Of a stretch of DNA of 64,000 bases, positions 26,315 to 37,546 are shown piece by piece (the first letter of the stretch is position 1; each line of letters opens with the position of its first letter). A program made the position numbers and the translations under genes. The notes beneath the pieces were generated by a model. The model searched no databases. It was not told where the DNA came from and worked only from the letters and a program-made list of their open reading frames with translations. Source of the stretch: Serinus canaria (lineage: Eukaryota > Chordata > Aves > Passeriformes > Fringillidae); NCBI RefSeq assembly GCF_022539315.1, contig NC_066313.1:71303934-71367933 (forward strand), written 5' to 3'.

Positions 26315-26321
26315 ACTAAAT
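26315..26321. repeat. Target-site duplication, right copy (ACTAAAT)
   Basis: It matches 25923-25929 exactly and follows the terminal ACA of the LTR, as expected of an integration duplication. Confidence 0.55.
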
Positions 26322-29300
26322 GTGCTACAAAGACACCTTTCCTTCCAAAAAAGGTAAGAACATTTGTGCTTATGTTGGCATTTTGCCTGTAAAGTGAAAG
26401 AGTGAATTTATCAAAAGCTATGTCCTGGCCAAGCACAGAGATGTAATTGAGAAGGAGTGTTTAGACAATATAATCTGCTACTTTCCTTCTGGTGGCTGTA
26501 AAGGTAGAGCAAGGTGTTAGCCATAAATAACCTGTTAACATCTAACAACCTTTTTACAGAATCCCATGTGAGTTTGTGAAGGATCTGACCTGACGTTTTC
26601 TCTGACAATTACCATTCAGCTATGAAAATAATTTTAGGTGGCAGCCTTCTGACTGCCACAGGCTATCAGAGAAGCATGAACTGGATCCAGATTTCCATGC
26701 CAGTTTGGAATTATCTCACCACTGGTGCCTAGCTGTAAACCTCTAGGGGAACTGGCTGCATGCCTGCTTGCAGTCCCAATGAGAAGTCTGTGTTCATAAA
26801 TACAAAATGCTAGCTCTCAGTGCTTGCTGGAATTACCACAGTCACCTTGTTTTCAGTCAGAAAATTCATACTAATGCTGAGTCCCTCTGAAAATAAAATT
26901 GAATATTTCTGAGTTTCTATGTACTTGCTTGGACAATTAAGTACATCTCCTGATGATGTGTCCTATTGTGAAGCTCTGGCAGTGTTCTAAATGGTACTCC
27001 CAAATTGTCAGTATTACCAGAAAGGGCATGGGTGGGGAATGCCTGGACTTTAAAATAACAGGTATGGAATTTGTGAAGATGCTGTTTCAGAGATTGGAAA
27101 TGAGAGGACTATGGAACAAGACTATGAAACCAGACCTTTGAGTTGTCTATGTACCTCTACTTAAAAGGAATAGGGAGAGATAGACATCTTTTGCTCGTGA
27201 ATCCCCTACGTCTAAGGTAGATGTCTAAAACAGCTCTGCTAATTTGCATTCTTAAATTTCTTATTTCTTTTAGCTGACTTTAAACAGATGTGGATACAGT
27301 CTGGTACACTGCAGGTGCAATGACTCCCACCAGTGCAGCTACAATTCTTTCCTAGGATTCGGCTGAGTGGCCACCTGATTTTTCCAACAACAGATTTTAG
27401 CCAGGCTCTGAAAGCTGAGCACTGAAGATTGCTACAAGGCTATCATAGTCCCAGTCCATTTATGAAAAGCTGCCAATGGGAATTTTAGAGTTTGATGTAC
27501 TATAGTATAATTGACAAGCATTTAGTCGTGTATTCATTTGCATGTTTTGTGGTCATTAGCTCTATTTAATTAGATTCACTGTGAAAAAACCCAAACTGAT
27601 GCCTACTGAACAGTGTTATGGGGCAGCTCTTTTCACTTTGTTGAGTGCAGTCAGAGACCATTCTGCCAATTAACTTCTCGTATGGCTTGGTATCATAAAA
27701 TGTTAAGTACCTAAATAAAAATAGTGCCTTCATTTTATTTAATGTTCTATTCCGTCAGTTTCATTCAAATATAACATATTAAGTATTTTCTGGGTAATTG
27801 TCCTTATTCAAGGCAGAGACACCAAAATTTTTCTTTTTTTAAAAATTTGATTTTATCTGCAAAAAAGACGGCCTTTTCTAGGTATTTCACATAGTCAGTC
27901 AATCCTTAAAACAAAAGAATGGTACAAACCTTCACATGTATCTTTTTTTAAAATGCAAAATAAATGTCATTCCACAATATTTATTAGCCTCAGAAAAATA
28001 CATGCAAAGGCATACTATTATTCCCTCTCCCCTTAAATATTTAAAGCAGCTGCAGAAGAAACTTATTTTGAACAGTTAAATGGATGCAGAGGGAATTTTG
28101 ATTTACTGAATTATTGTATTTCAGTAGGACTCAACATAATTTTTGAAGGCAAAGAGGTAGTTTTGAACAGCAATTTATTTTAATATATTGAGTATTTTAA
28201 TAGAGAAAAATTACTTTATCCATCTGAAACTGTATTAACTATTTGCACAGAAAACAGAGTTAATACAATGGTACTTTTTAGATGTTAACATGAGATGTTA
28301 ACTTTATTACAAGTAATAAATTAAATATCAGCAGTGTCTGCCACAGTATTACTTAGATGAGTAGTCAAGTCCCTCTCATTTTTTCCTTTGGCTCCCAGTT
28401 GCCTTCCTACAACAGCTGTGAGTGATAGTAGTACCAAGACTTCTACTTTACTTTTGTTCTGTTTGGTACTTGCTATGCAACCTGTAGGGATTTATTGATG
28501 TGTGAGATGGGGTGTCAGATCACCTCAGAGGAAGAATATAAAAATGTAGACGGACTTAAACAACTGTTGTGTATAATCCTGTATGCACACTGTGAAATTC
28601 TTTGTGCATCTCTTAGACTGAGGTCTCAAAAAACCCATTTTCTGCTCAGCAGCCTAAGGAATCATTACTATAAAAGAGCTTTCCTTCTATTTCTCTCAGG
28701 CTCTTTTCTTACAGGGTGCACATTTGTTCTTATCCCTTTTTTGGCTTCCTGAATTCTCAGGCTATCCAAGAAATGACCACTTCTCCTTAACCCTGTCAGT
28801 AAAGTTAGTAAGCTTTGCTAAATCTGTCAGAAAAGCACATCCTCATCCTGACAGAGGACCTGTTTCTCAAGGGAACCTTCTTCAGCTTTAGTCTGTGGTG
28901 CACTTGTAGAAAATTTTATATAAAAATGCCTGTGAAGATAAGTCAGTGGTGCAAAATTTATTCTTCAAAAACTTCAACCTTGAAATATAATTATACAATT
29001 ATTCTTTTCTGAAGCTAATATTTTTGCATGTCTGTAAATACAGTTTATATTTGCTATATTTCTCAGGTTTTTTCACTACTGTCTGATATATTGTTTGAAT
29101 TACTGTCTCTGCAGTGAGGAAGAATATTTCCTTACAATTTTGATAGAGACAGAAGAGAAAAGAAGAATACCAAGGTCTCGCAGTAAATATTATTTGGGTT
29201 GAATCATTGATATGGGCAAAAACAAAAAAAGGAATAAGCCTTTTTTCATTTTCTAATATAAATTTCATGAACTATGGCAAGTTCCATGCTTGTTTTCCTT

Positions 29301-30049
29301 CTGACCTCAAAATATTTGTCCATTCATGTGTTCTGATTTCCTCACATCATCACACTTTGGATGGCATCACTGAATACTCTCTATTATCTTTTTAGTCCTC
29401 CAGAAAGGCAGAAGAAGTCATCTTCAGCATTCTGATATTTATACCTGTGTAGTCTGAAAATTTGGAAGAGATGAAGGAAATAGAATTAGGAATTTATGAA
29501 TTGTTCCAGCACCCTTTCTAATTGTTTTTTGCTTACATAGGACTAATATATAATTGTTTTCAGGGCAACATATGGTCATGGTCCTGGTCAGGTTATGATG
29601 TGTTGCAGTTATGTAAATAAGGATCTGACATTACATCACCTTATTTTATGTATAGACATAGGCATAACTTTAAGCAGTGTTTAAGTAGATAGTGGGAACA
29701 TCTGCCAATGTCCTTTTAGTATCTTCCCATTCCAATATGACCATCTGGATATCATATTTAAGAATAGCTTTTAAAACAATTACTTTTTTTTTTTTAAATG
29801 AATGTAATAACAGTGAAAAGTCTCTTTATTTTGAGAGGTGAAGGAGAAAGGAAGAAACAGGTTGCCTGCTTTCAATGCAACCTAGAGAAATTCTTGTTGG
29901 GGATGCTGCATAGCTACTGAGTTACTGGGAGGTAACTATCTCATTGCCTTCATGCCATTTGAATAGGAAGGAAGAGTAGATATGAAATGGGTAGAAAAAA
30001 AAGAAATTAAATGAGAAAGATAAAGAACAATTTATCTTTACTGGATTTC

Positions 30050-30050
<1 letters not shown>
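26322..30050. other. AT-rich non-coding DNA
   Basis: No gene or repeat family is recognised. The largest open frames (62-89 codons) have no recognisable features. A T-run lies near 29785-29796. Confidence 0.6.
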
Positions 30051-30142
<92 letters not shown>

Positions 30143-30143
30143 T
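30051..30143. repeat. (TTA)n microsatellite
   Basis: About 31 copies of TTA run with one interrupting TTG-type unit near 30090. The near-perfect array suggests a recently active, probably length-polymorphic locus. Confidence 0.95.
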
Positions 30144-33101
30144 TATTTAGATAAATAGATTTAAGACTTAAAAAGACCATTAATTTAATTCCAGATCAAA
30201 ACCCCCTCTCATTTTCTCAGAATGAATGGGATTGCTGTGGAAATATGTAGAATGCCATCTCCAAAATATGAGCTATAGAAGAAATAAACACAATTTTCCG
30301 ATTGTGTTTTATTTTCTAAAAAATAATAATTCAAATTTAAAAAATTTTAAGACACAATATTTACAGAAGTAATTTTATTTATAAAAATTGTCATCTTCAT
30401 ATAATGCTTTATATATGGTCAACACTTGGACAAAGGCAGTCCTGAGGAAAGATACGGGAAAGGGTTTTGCAGAAGTTGTCTTAAAAACAAGGGTTGGTAA
30501 CTGAGGAAGATAGGTGTATTTCAGACTGGAATTCTCTCATCTTCTATTTAGAGAAAGCTGTTTTTTCAGGTTTTGGAGTTCATTTTTCTTGTGTTTTGTG
30601 TTGCTTTTTTTCATCTCAAAATCCAAATTATATTGCTAGTGCACTCAGAAAAATGTCTACTTGCTAACCACTGTTGCATTGGTGCACCAGATAGTCCCAG
30701 TATCTCTTAATAGCAGCTGACTAAAGACAGCCTGTATTTCCAAAACTTTAAAAGTCCAATTTAATAAAAATTATTCCCAAGGCTTAGTGTTTATTTCAGC
30801 TTCTGTGAAACTTTGGTGGGGCTTGGTTGGAGTGAGTAGGAACAGTACTTTTGTTTCTTTTTTATATTATTTTCCCCCATAAAAATTTTCAAGACAACCA
30901 AAAATTATCCTTTATGTTGTTTTGCCTTGATTCAGTTGCCAGGAATAAAGTGAGTACCTGAATCCTCCTGATAATTTTCTGTTTTATACCCAGAAAGACC
31001 TTCATATTCTCCCCATCCACGTTTGAGAATTAGCCTGCTAAAAAGTGAGTCTGCTAAAAGCAGTAATTCAAAGGCAAAGGTTTGATGATTAAGGCTTTAC
31101 CACATCATTTGGTAGATATTTAGTAAGAACAGCAAATTGTTCATTTGTACCCAGAAAACTAACCCTTAGCTAGATTGTCTTTGACCTCTTGTGGCACAGT
31201 TCCCATCTCCTGCGGTGTCCTGGCAACAAAGGCCTCCTGAAATTTCTTTGTAGATTGTGAGCTGATCATGCAGGAATTGAAATGGGGATGCCAGGCATAC
31301 ACTTTGCATGTTCTAATGAGTTTTGCTCTATTCCTCAGGCCAGCTGGCTGTGCAAGCTTTAGATAATGTACAGAAGCCAAAGCCAAAAAAGCTCAGATTA
31401 ATAAAAAAAAAAGCTGCAACTCAAACCAGACTTATCTTAAGGATTTTTAAGGCTTTAAAAAGCTGTAAAGATAATTTTCACCTAGTGAATATGAATAGCA
31501 AAACCAATACTAGGGAACTTATATAAATACTGCTTTCTTTTATTTTGGGAGCATTTAATGCAAATAAAATTAAAAGGCTTTCTCCCTCGGCCTAGCAGAG
31601 CTCTGGCTAGGTGTAAAGCAGAGCTGCAGTTTACTCTCAGTTCCCTCATCCTGAAGCAAGAGTAGTGGGTTGCAGTGTGATAATGAGGAAACAGAATGAA
31701 AAGATTGGATTTGATTACATTTGGTAGTAATAAGTGTGGGAAGGACATAAGAAGGAGCTATAGATTTTTTTTCCCAAGACCATTGGAGGCTGATATGGGC
31801 TATATCTTACACTTGCACATATAAAGCCTTTTTTTCTGCTGTTGAGTATAAAGAAATACCATTAGCTTAACATTTAAAAACTGCTCTCAAAGGTAATGCT
31901 AGAAAGTCAGCCTTTTTTACAGCTCTTGGGGACTATCTGACCCACCAAAAGGCTAAAACCATGCAAGTTTATGTGCCACACCAGAGTGAGACGCAGTGCT
32001 GGAGGTTTCATCCTGAGATTATTTTCACATAACTCTAGCAGACACAAGCTTAGCAGCATGAGGACATGTCACTTTTTTTTATTGTGGTAAACACAGACAT
32101 ATTATGTCTGGTCCTTGAAGGTATCTAAGAAATCAAAAATATCTTAGACCACCAGTGTATGTCCATAGAAATAGAATTAACAATAGTAAAGTTGATATTT
32201 TAAATGCCTTAAAATTTTCCACTCCAGTCTGTGGACTCCCTGCTGCCCATACCCACAACTGAAAGTGAGCACTTTTAAGGGCAAGGAAAGCATGTAGACA
32301 TGAAATTTTATTCTACTTACGGAAAAAACATAAAATCATAAAAAATGTGAGCTTCTCAAACTCAAGCAATCAGTGTGATTGCCTTGTTGGATTTCATAAC
32401 ATTTTTTGCCAATTCTAGCATTGTCATTTGAGTGTCATTTGGCTTTCCCAGGACAATCAATGATGAGCTTGAATCAGTCTAAACGGACTTGCCTCAAGGT
32501 ACTCATACCAGGAACACACATAGGTAATTCAGCCTGTATGGAACTCTGATTGCTCAGAAAATGTTAGGGGGAAATGCAGCTGTTCTGAAACAGCTACCTC
32601 TGAAAACTAAACACAGCAGTCTAGCATCACATTTAGCTTTTCTCCTAGGATGTCTGTTGCATAAGTATCTTTGTCAGAATGGAAAATTCAGTTTATGAGT
32701 TAAATCCATTTTCATAAGTACTCAATGATATGAAATCATATAACTCTGTGTAGTGTATGCTGGCTGCTATCTGGGGGCCAGGTACTGCCTGCAGTGGATG
32801 CTTGGTTCAGCAGGGAAAGTGCTCCTGCCAAGGGGGCAGGACAGGCACTGGAAGGCAGCTGGAAGTATCTCCAAGCCCAGAGTGTGGGGCACATTTGTGG
32901 TGAGAAGCCAAGCACACCTGACAGGGTGCAGATCCATGAAGTGCATGAATAGACACATACATGATTGCAACACAGCTGAACCGTAGCTCAGGCATGGGCT
33001 AAGAGTGACAGGCTCTGCTTAGAAGGAGCTCCTAAAGAAAATAAGACCTTGAGGAGGCTCCTAATTTTCATCACAATGCTGAAGTACCTCCTCTGCCCCT
33101 T
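30144..33101. other. AT-rich non-coding DNA; GC-richer block at its right end
   Basis: Nothing is recognised from 30144 to 32740. From about 32753 to 33000 there is a GC-richer stretch with several overlapping open frames on both strands (60-77 codons), none recognisable. It lies immediately left of the GGAA array. Confidence 0.5.
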
Positions 33102-33732
33102 GGAAAGGAAGGAAGTGGCGGAAGGAAGTGGCGGAAGGAAGGAAGTGGCGGAAGGAAGGAAGTGGCGGAAGGAAGGAAGGAAGTGGCGGAAGGAAGGAAG
33201 GAAGTGGCGGAAGGAAGGAAGTGGCGGAAGGAAGTGGCGGAAGGAAGGAAGGAAGTGGCGGAAGGAAGTGGTGGAAGGAAGTGGCGGAAGGAAGTGGCGG
33301 AAGGAAGGAAGGAAGGAAGGAAGGAAGTGGCGGAAGGAAGGAAGGAAGGAAGGAAGGAAGGAAGTGGCGGAAGGAAGGAAGTGGCGGAAGGAAGGAAGTG
33401 GCGGAAGGAAGGAAGTGGCGGAAGTGGCGGAAGTGGCGGAAGTGGCGGAAGGAAGGAAGGAAGGAAGGAAGGAAGGAAGGAAGGAAGGAAGGAAGGAAGG
33501 AAGGAAGGAAGGAAGGAAGGAAGGAAGGAAGGAAGGAAGGAAGGAAGGAAGGAAGGAAGGAAGGAAGGAAGGAAGGAAGGAAGGAAGGAAGGAAGGAAGG
33601 AAGGAAGGAAGGAAGGAAGGAAGGAAGGAAGGAAGGAAGGAAGGAAGGAAGGAAGGAAGGAAGGAAGGAAGGAAGGAAGGAAGGAAGGAAGGAAGGAAGG
33701 AAGGAAGTGGAGGAAGGAAGGAAGGAAGGAAG
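33102..33732 (+). repeat. Compound GGAAGTGGC / (GGAA)n array, copy 1
   Basis: The left part (33102-33446) mixes GGAA units with about 19 exact GTGGC insertions, so the units read GGAAGTGGC and GGAAGGAAGTGGC, with one GTGGT variant. The right part (33447-33707) is an uninterrupted GGAA run of about 261 bases (~65 copies), followed by one GTGGA and a few more GGAA units. Every frame stays open on the plus strand (GRKE, GSG, KWR, EVA repeats), as does at least one minus-strand frame (FLPS, ATS). The 212-273 codon ORFs here are therefore artefacts of a repeat without stop codons. Each GGAAGTG is a match to the ETS-factor core. The purine-only strand could also form triplex DNA. Confidence 0.97.
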
Positions 33733-34329
33733 ACTATTTCAGTCATTGGAGCAGGTATTTCCCTGCAGCTTGTGGAGAGTATTTCCTCAAGGAACTGTGA
33801 CCCAAAGAAAGGCTATGCTGAATCAAATTTTCTTGACATGAGCTGTGTCCCAGAATGGATCCATGTTTGAGCAATTACTTTTCCCAAGGGTTTTAGCTAG
33901 TGGTGAGAACCTACACTGAAGCACATGAAAAATATAAGAAGGAAGGAGCACCAGAGTGGAACGTTTAGGGACTAACCTTAAACCATATTCTCTATTTAAC
34001 CTGCCCCTCTCGGGAGAAGGTATGTAAAAAAGTGAAGGAGTAAAGCTCAGCACAGAAAGAATGAGGTAGTAAGAGATGTTCTCCTAATTTCATCTTCATT
34101 TTCCAAATCTATTTCAATGGAAAAAATTAAATGAACTTCCCCATGTTGAAGTTTCTTTTGCCTATGACACTAATTAGTAAGTGATCTCCCATTCTATATC
34201 TTGACCTAAAAACTTTCTCCCTCAGTCGTTCTATTGAGAGGGGGGAGTTAGAAAGTGACTTGGTGACCATCTGGCAGCCAGTAAAGATCATGATGTCAGT
34301 GAGTTAAAAATTTAAAGAATCAAAATGAT
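33733..34329. other. Non-coding DNA, nothing recognised
   Basis: Unique-looking sequence lies between the purine array and the CR1 copy. The 76-codon minus frame at 33823-34053 has no recognisable feature. Confidence 0.6.
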
Positions 34330-35260
34330 TAAAAATCACCTAGTTCTGTCATGGGCACCTTCCAGCAGCTCAGGTTACTCACAGCACTGCACGGTGTGAC
34401 TTTAAATACTTTTAAATCATGGGTCATCCACAACTACTCTCAACAGCCTATTCCACTGTCTTACCATTCTTGATGTTAAAAAAAAAAATCCTTATGTTCA
34501 AATGAAGCTTGCTCCTTTATTTAAAAAACACTATTCTGTCTTTTTGTTGTAGACCTTTGCAGAAAGTGTCTGCATTTCTTAGACACTCCCTTTAAGTATT
34601 GAAAGTCTGAAAGAAAGTCTTTGAGGTCCTTCTCTTCTCCAAGATGAACTATGACAACTCTCTCAGCCTTTCTCTCTAAGAAAGACATTGTAGCCCTCTG
34701 GTCATTTTCATGGCTCTCCTCTGGATCTCCTTTAACAGGTCCATGTTTTTCCTGTACGGGTCCACAGAGCTGGATGCAGTACTTCTGGTGGTGTGTCTCA
34801 AGAGAGAGTAGAGGGAGAGCACCTCCCTCATGGCATATCCTTCTCAGGAAGCTGCAGAGGAAAATGAGGTCATCCATCAGCCTCCTTCTATCTAATCTGG
34901 ACAAACTCAAAGTCTGGAGCTACTCCTCACAGGACGTTCCTCCTACTTGGTCTTGTTGAGGTTCATGACATTTACATGAACCTACTTCCCTAGCCTGTCA
35001 AGGTCCCTCTGCATGTCATCTCTTCCCTCAAATATACCCGCTGTACCACTCTGTTTCTGTCTACAGACTTTCTGAGCATGTACTTGGCCCCAGTGCCTAT
35101 GTCACTGATGAAAATATTTAATAGCCTTGCTCTCAGTATGGAGCCTTGTGAGATACCACTCACTGCTAGAGTTCAGTCTGGACATTGAGCAATTAATTGC
35201 AGGTCTTCTGAAATGGCCATCCAGAAAATTTTTCATTGATCTGGAATCAGATTTAGACAG
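34330..35260 (-). mobile_element. CR1 LINE fragment, about 0.9 kb
   Basis: In plus-strand order the segment shows CR1 landmarks read backwards from the 3' UTR: 'GTCATGGGCACCTTCCAGCA', 'GAGGTCCTTCTCTTCTCCA', 'ACTCTCTCAGCCTTTCTCTC', 'TTTAACAGGTCCATGTTTTT', 'GGATGCAGTACTTCTGGTGG', 'AGCCTGTCAAGGTCCCTCTG', 'CATGTACTTGGCCCCAGTGC' and 'GAGCCTTGTGAGATACCACT'. It covers the 3' UTR and the C-terminal part of ORF2. The frame is broken; a 129-codon minus ORF at 34521-34910 is not in the reverse-transcriptase frame. It is the longest CR1 piece in the window. A join near 34900-34990 looks out of consensus order and may mark an internal deletion. Confidence 0.88.
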
Positions 35261-35526
35261 ATAGAATGCCATGACCATTTTGAAATTCATGTTTCTTGAC
35301 ATTTGTTTTGTGCATAAAGTGTTCTTGACCTTTTCATCTATGTTTGAAAATCTAGGCCTTAAGTTTTTACAGTGCTTTCTGTGCACAGCTGGAATCACTA
35401 CTGAGATTGAAATACCCATACTTGGAAGGAAAATAAAATAAAATTACAGTTCTGTGTTTCTTATTTCTTCCAGTATAGAAATGTGTCACATTGGGGTTTA
35501 CTGTAATACTAACAAGAGATTTGTAA
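35261..35526. other. Non-coding DNA between CR1 and LTR
   Basis: This may include a more decayed continuation of the CR1 copy, but I could not place it. Confidence 0.45.
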
Positions 35527-36117
35527 TGGGTTGACCTTGTCTGGTGTATCACTACCCTTCTCAGCAGCATGCAGGGAATAAAATAAGATGGAAAAAACTT
35601 GTGAGTTAAGATAAAGGCACTTCCACAAAACAAAAGCAAACACCAAGTGCAGAAGCAAAGGAAAGCAAAACATTTATTCTCTAGATTTATTCACTGCTTC
35701 CCATAAGCAGGTGATGTCCTCCTGCTTCCCAGGAAATAGCACTTCAGTACACGTAGCAGTTTTTCTGGAAGATAAACAACACAATGACTAATGCTGCCCA
35801 TTCCATACAGCAGCACTCACCAGCACTCATCTGTTTTCTTTCTGAGAGAACATATGATATGGGTTATCTCTTTGGTCAGTTTGGGTCAGCAGTCCTACCT
35901 ATGTCTCCTCCCAAAACTTGCTCACTCCCAAGGTACTGGGGAAGGGGGAATGTTGGAGAGATGACTTCATGCTTTGCCAACACTGCTTAGCAGTAGGCAA
36001 AACACTGGGATGTTACCTACACTTTTCTAACCACCAATTCAAAGCACAGCTCTATCAGGGATGCTATGGGGAAAATTAATACTCCATAATTAAATCATCC
36101 CAGCCAGACCCGACACA
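35527..36117 (-). mobile_element. Solo LTR, avian ERVL-like
   Basis: The plus strand matches, in order, landmarks I recognise from a widespread avian ERVL-type LTR in reverse orientation: 'AACTTGTGAGTTAAGATAAA', 'GCAAAGGAAAGCAAAACA', 'ATTCACTGCTTCCCATAAGC', 'GGTCAGTTTGGGTCAGCAG', 'CCTATGTCTCCTCCCAAAAC', 'ACTGCTTAGCAGTAGGCAAA' and 'CATCCCAGCCAGACCCGACA'. The length of about 590 bases fits a whole LTR with TG-like and CA-like ends. No internal viral genes flank it. Divergence from my remembered consensus is substantial, so it is old. Confidence 0.8.
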
Positions 36118-36239
36118 AAATTTCAGCCAGGCATAGTAGTGTTTGCTATTTCCAATCTTGCACAGAAAACTAAGATGCAAAATAAAATAATACCATGATC
36201 AAATTTTATGTGTTTTTTTGTTTCTCTGTGGAGTGATAG

Positions 36240-36485
36240 AATGTAAGAGAATAAAGACAGTGCAGAAGGCAGTCTCACACCTGAGGAGCTGCAGCTGTAC
36301 TAATCACCAAAGAATAGGAACAGGCCTGCCCTTAACTGGCCACGGGTCCAATAAGACAAGTGATATAAAAGAGTGGGTTAGCTGGTTGTGAAGAGAGTTG
36401 GAGTTTGTTGGCTGTGAAGAAGAAAGAGTCTGTGCAGTGAGGAGCTGCCCATGAGTAAAGACCGAGAAGGTAAGGAACTTTTGAA
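36240..36485 (+). mobile_element. Probable LTR fragment of a second ERV type
   Basis: The segment resembles an avian LTR that runs 'AATAAAGACAGTGCAGAAGG', 'CTCACACCTGAGGAGCTGCA', 'CTAATCACCAAAGAATAGGA', 'TGATATAAAAGAGTGGGTTA' and 'AGTAAAGACCGAGAAGG'. A TATA-like TGATATAAAAG at about 36361-36371 is consistent with an LTR promoter on the plus strand. The exact ends and any target-site duplication are not clear. It lies only ~120 bases from the preceding ERVL-like LTR, suggesting a favoured insertion area or nested remains. Confidence 0.55.
36361..36371 (+). promoter_or_regulatory. TATA-like box in LTR
   Basis: TGATATAAAAG sits inside the probable LTR at the position expected of the U3 promoter. 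Whether it is active cannot be told from sequence. Confidence 0.35.
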
Positions 36486-37324
36486 ATAGGCTGACAACAT
36501 TTCGCTTCATAAACAACTTTTGAAAATGCCAGAGCTTTACCCCAAACCTTTTCCAAAGTTTGACTGCTTTTCCAAACACTCCTCAGAACACATATTTTAT
36601 CTAGTTACTTTTTACCAGACATTCACAACTCATCTATCAGCTGAAGACTTAGAGATGACTTGTTTCTTTTCACTTTGATCCATAGACTGCAATATTTCAT
36701 CTGTAGCAATATTTGGTATTGTGCTTCAAGAATTTAGTTCAAGAGCAGATATTACTTTTGACTTAAGTCAGATGCACAAGATTTGTGTAAGATACATACA
36801 TTTAAAGTAAAATTTAACCCTCTTCATAATTTCTTCTTCAGCAGTAAGTTGATGATTCATTCATTCACCTTTATTATACATTGGATAAGGAACTGGTTTA
36901 TCTTTGCTTGTTGTAATGCAGTTTGCTTGAGCAGTTGAGGAATTACAATCAAGGAGAGAAAGAAAAAATGATTGACATGAATACATCTCATTATTCTGCT
37001 GAGAGCTTGTTTTGACATATCAGTCAATGTAAATCATCAGTGTTACAGTATCATTGATTACAATTTGCTTCTCTTTGAGTACATCAGAAATTCCTTGTCA
37101 AGATAACATATAACTGTTTTCTTAGTGCGTCTCACCTCCTCCTACTGAAAACCATACAGACCACCTAGCTGTAATTTGAGTTACTAACTGGAGTGTAGTA
37201 CAAGAAAAAGCAAGTTTAGTTATCCTCTTGAAAGCTATTTGTTAACTCAATCTGAAATCTGGAAATAACTGAAAACCCAGAATAATCCAGCATGCCTTTG
37301 GGCTATCTAAATGCTAATAACCTG
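36486..37324. other. AT-rich non-coding DNA
   Basis: No gene or repeat family is recognised. Confidence 0.6.
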
Positions 37325-37546
37325 GAAGACCCAGCAAGTTTGCAGATGATACACATCTGAAGGATAGGATGCCATCCAAAGGGACCTGGACAAGCTCAAG
37401 AAGTGGGCTCTGTTGAACCCTTCAGGTATTCAAGGCAAGGTTGGATGGTGCTTTGAAGATGAACTTGATCAATGCAGGATGTTTGGATTAGTCAACCTTT
37501 AAAGGCTCCTTCCTATCCAAACTATTCTGATTCTATTATTCTACAA
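37325..37546 (+). pseudogene. CR1 LINE fragment with FADD reverse-transcriptase motif, internally deleted
   Basis: At 37332-37428 the plus strand encodes 'SKFADDTHL', then, one frame over, 'AIQRDLDKLKKWA'. These are the CR1 ORF2 reverse-transcriptase active-site motif (FADD) and the following segment, which in CR1 usually reads AIQRDLDRLESWA. After that the sequence jumps to the 3' UTR ('TTCAAGGCAAGGTTGGATGG') and ends with 'CCAAACTATTCTGATTCTAT', the CR1 tail. The catalytic block is thus joined to the 3' end by a large internal deletion, and a frameshift breaks the motif region. It cannot encode an active enzyme. Confidence 0.85.

Noticed and set aside
33049..33870. Long open frames (212-273 codons, both strands) of GRKE / FLPS type
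   Set aside because: They arise because neither GGAA nor GGAAGTGGC units contain stop codons in several frames on either strand. There is no conserved protein outside the repeat.
34521..34910. 129-codon minus-strand open frame
   Set aside because: It lies within a CR1 fragment and is not in the reverse-transcriptase frame.
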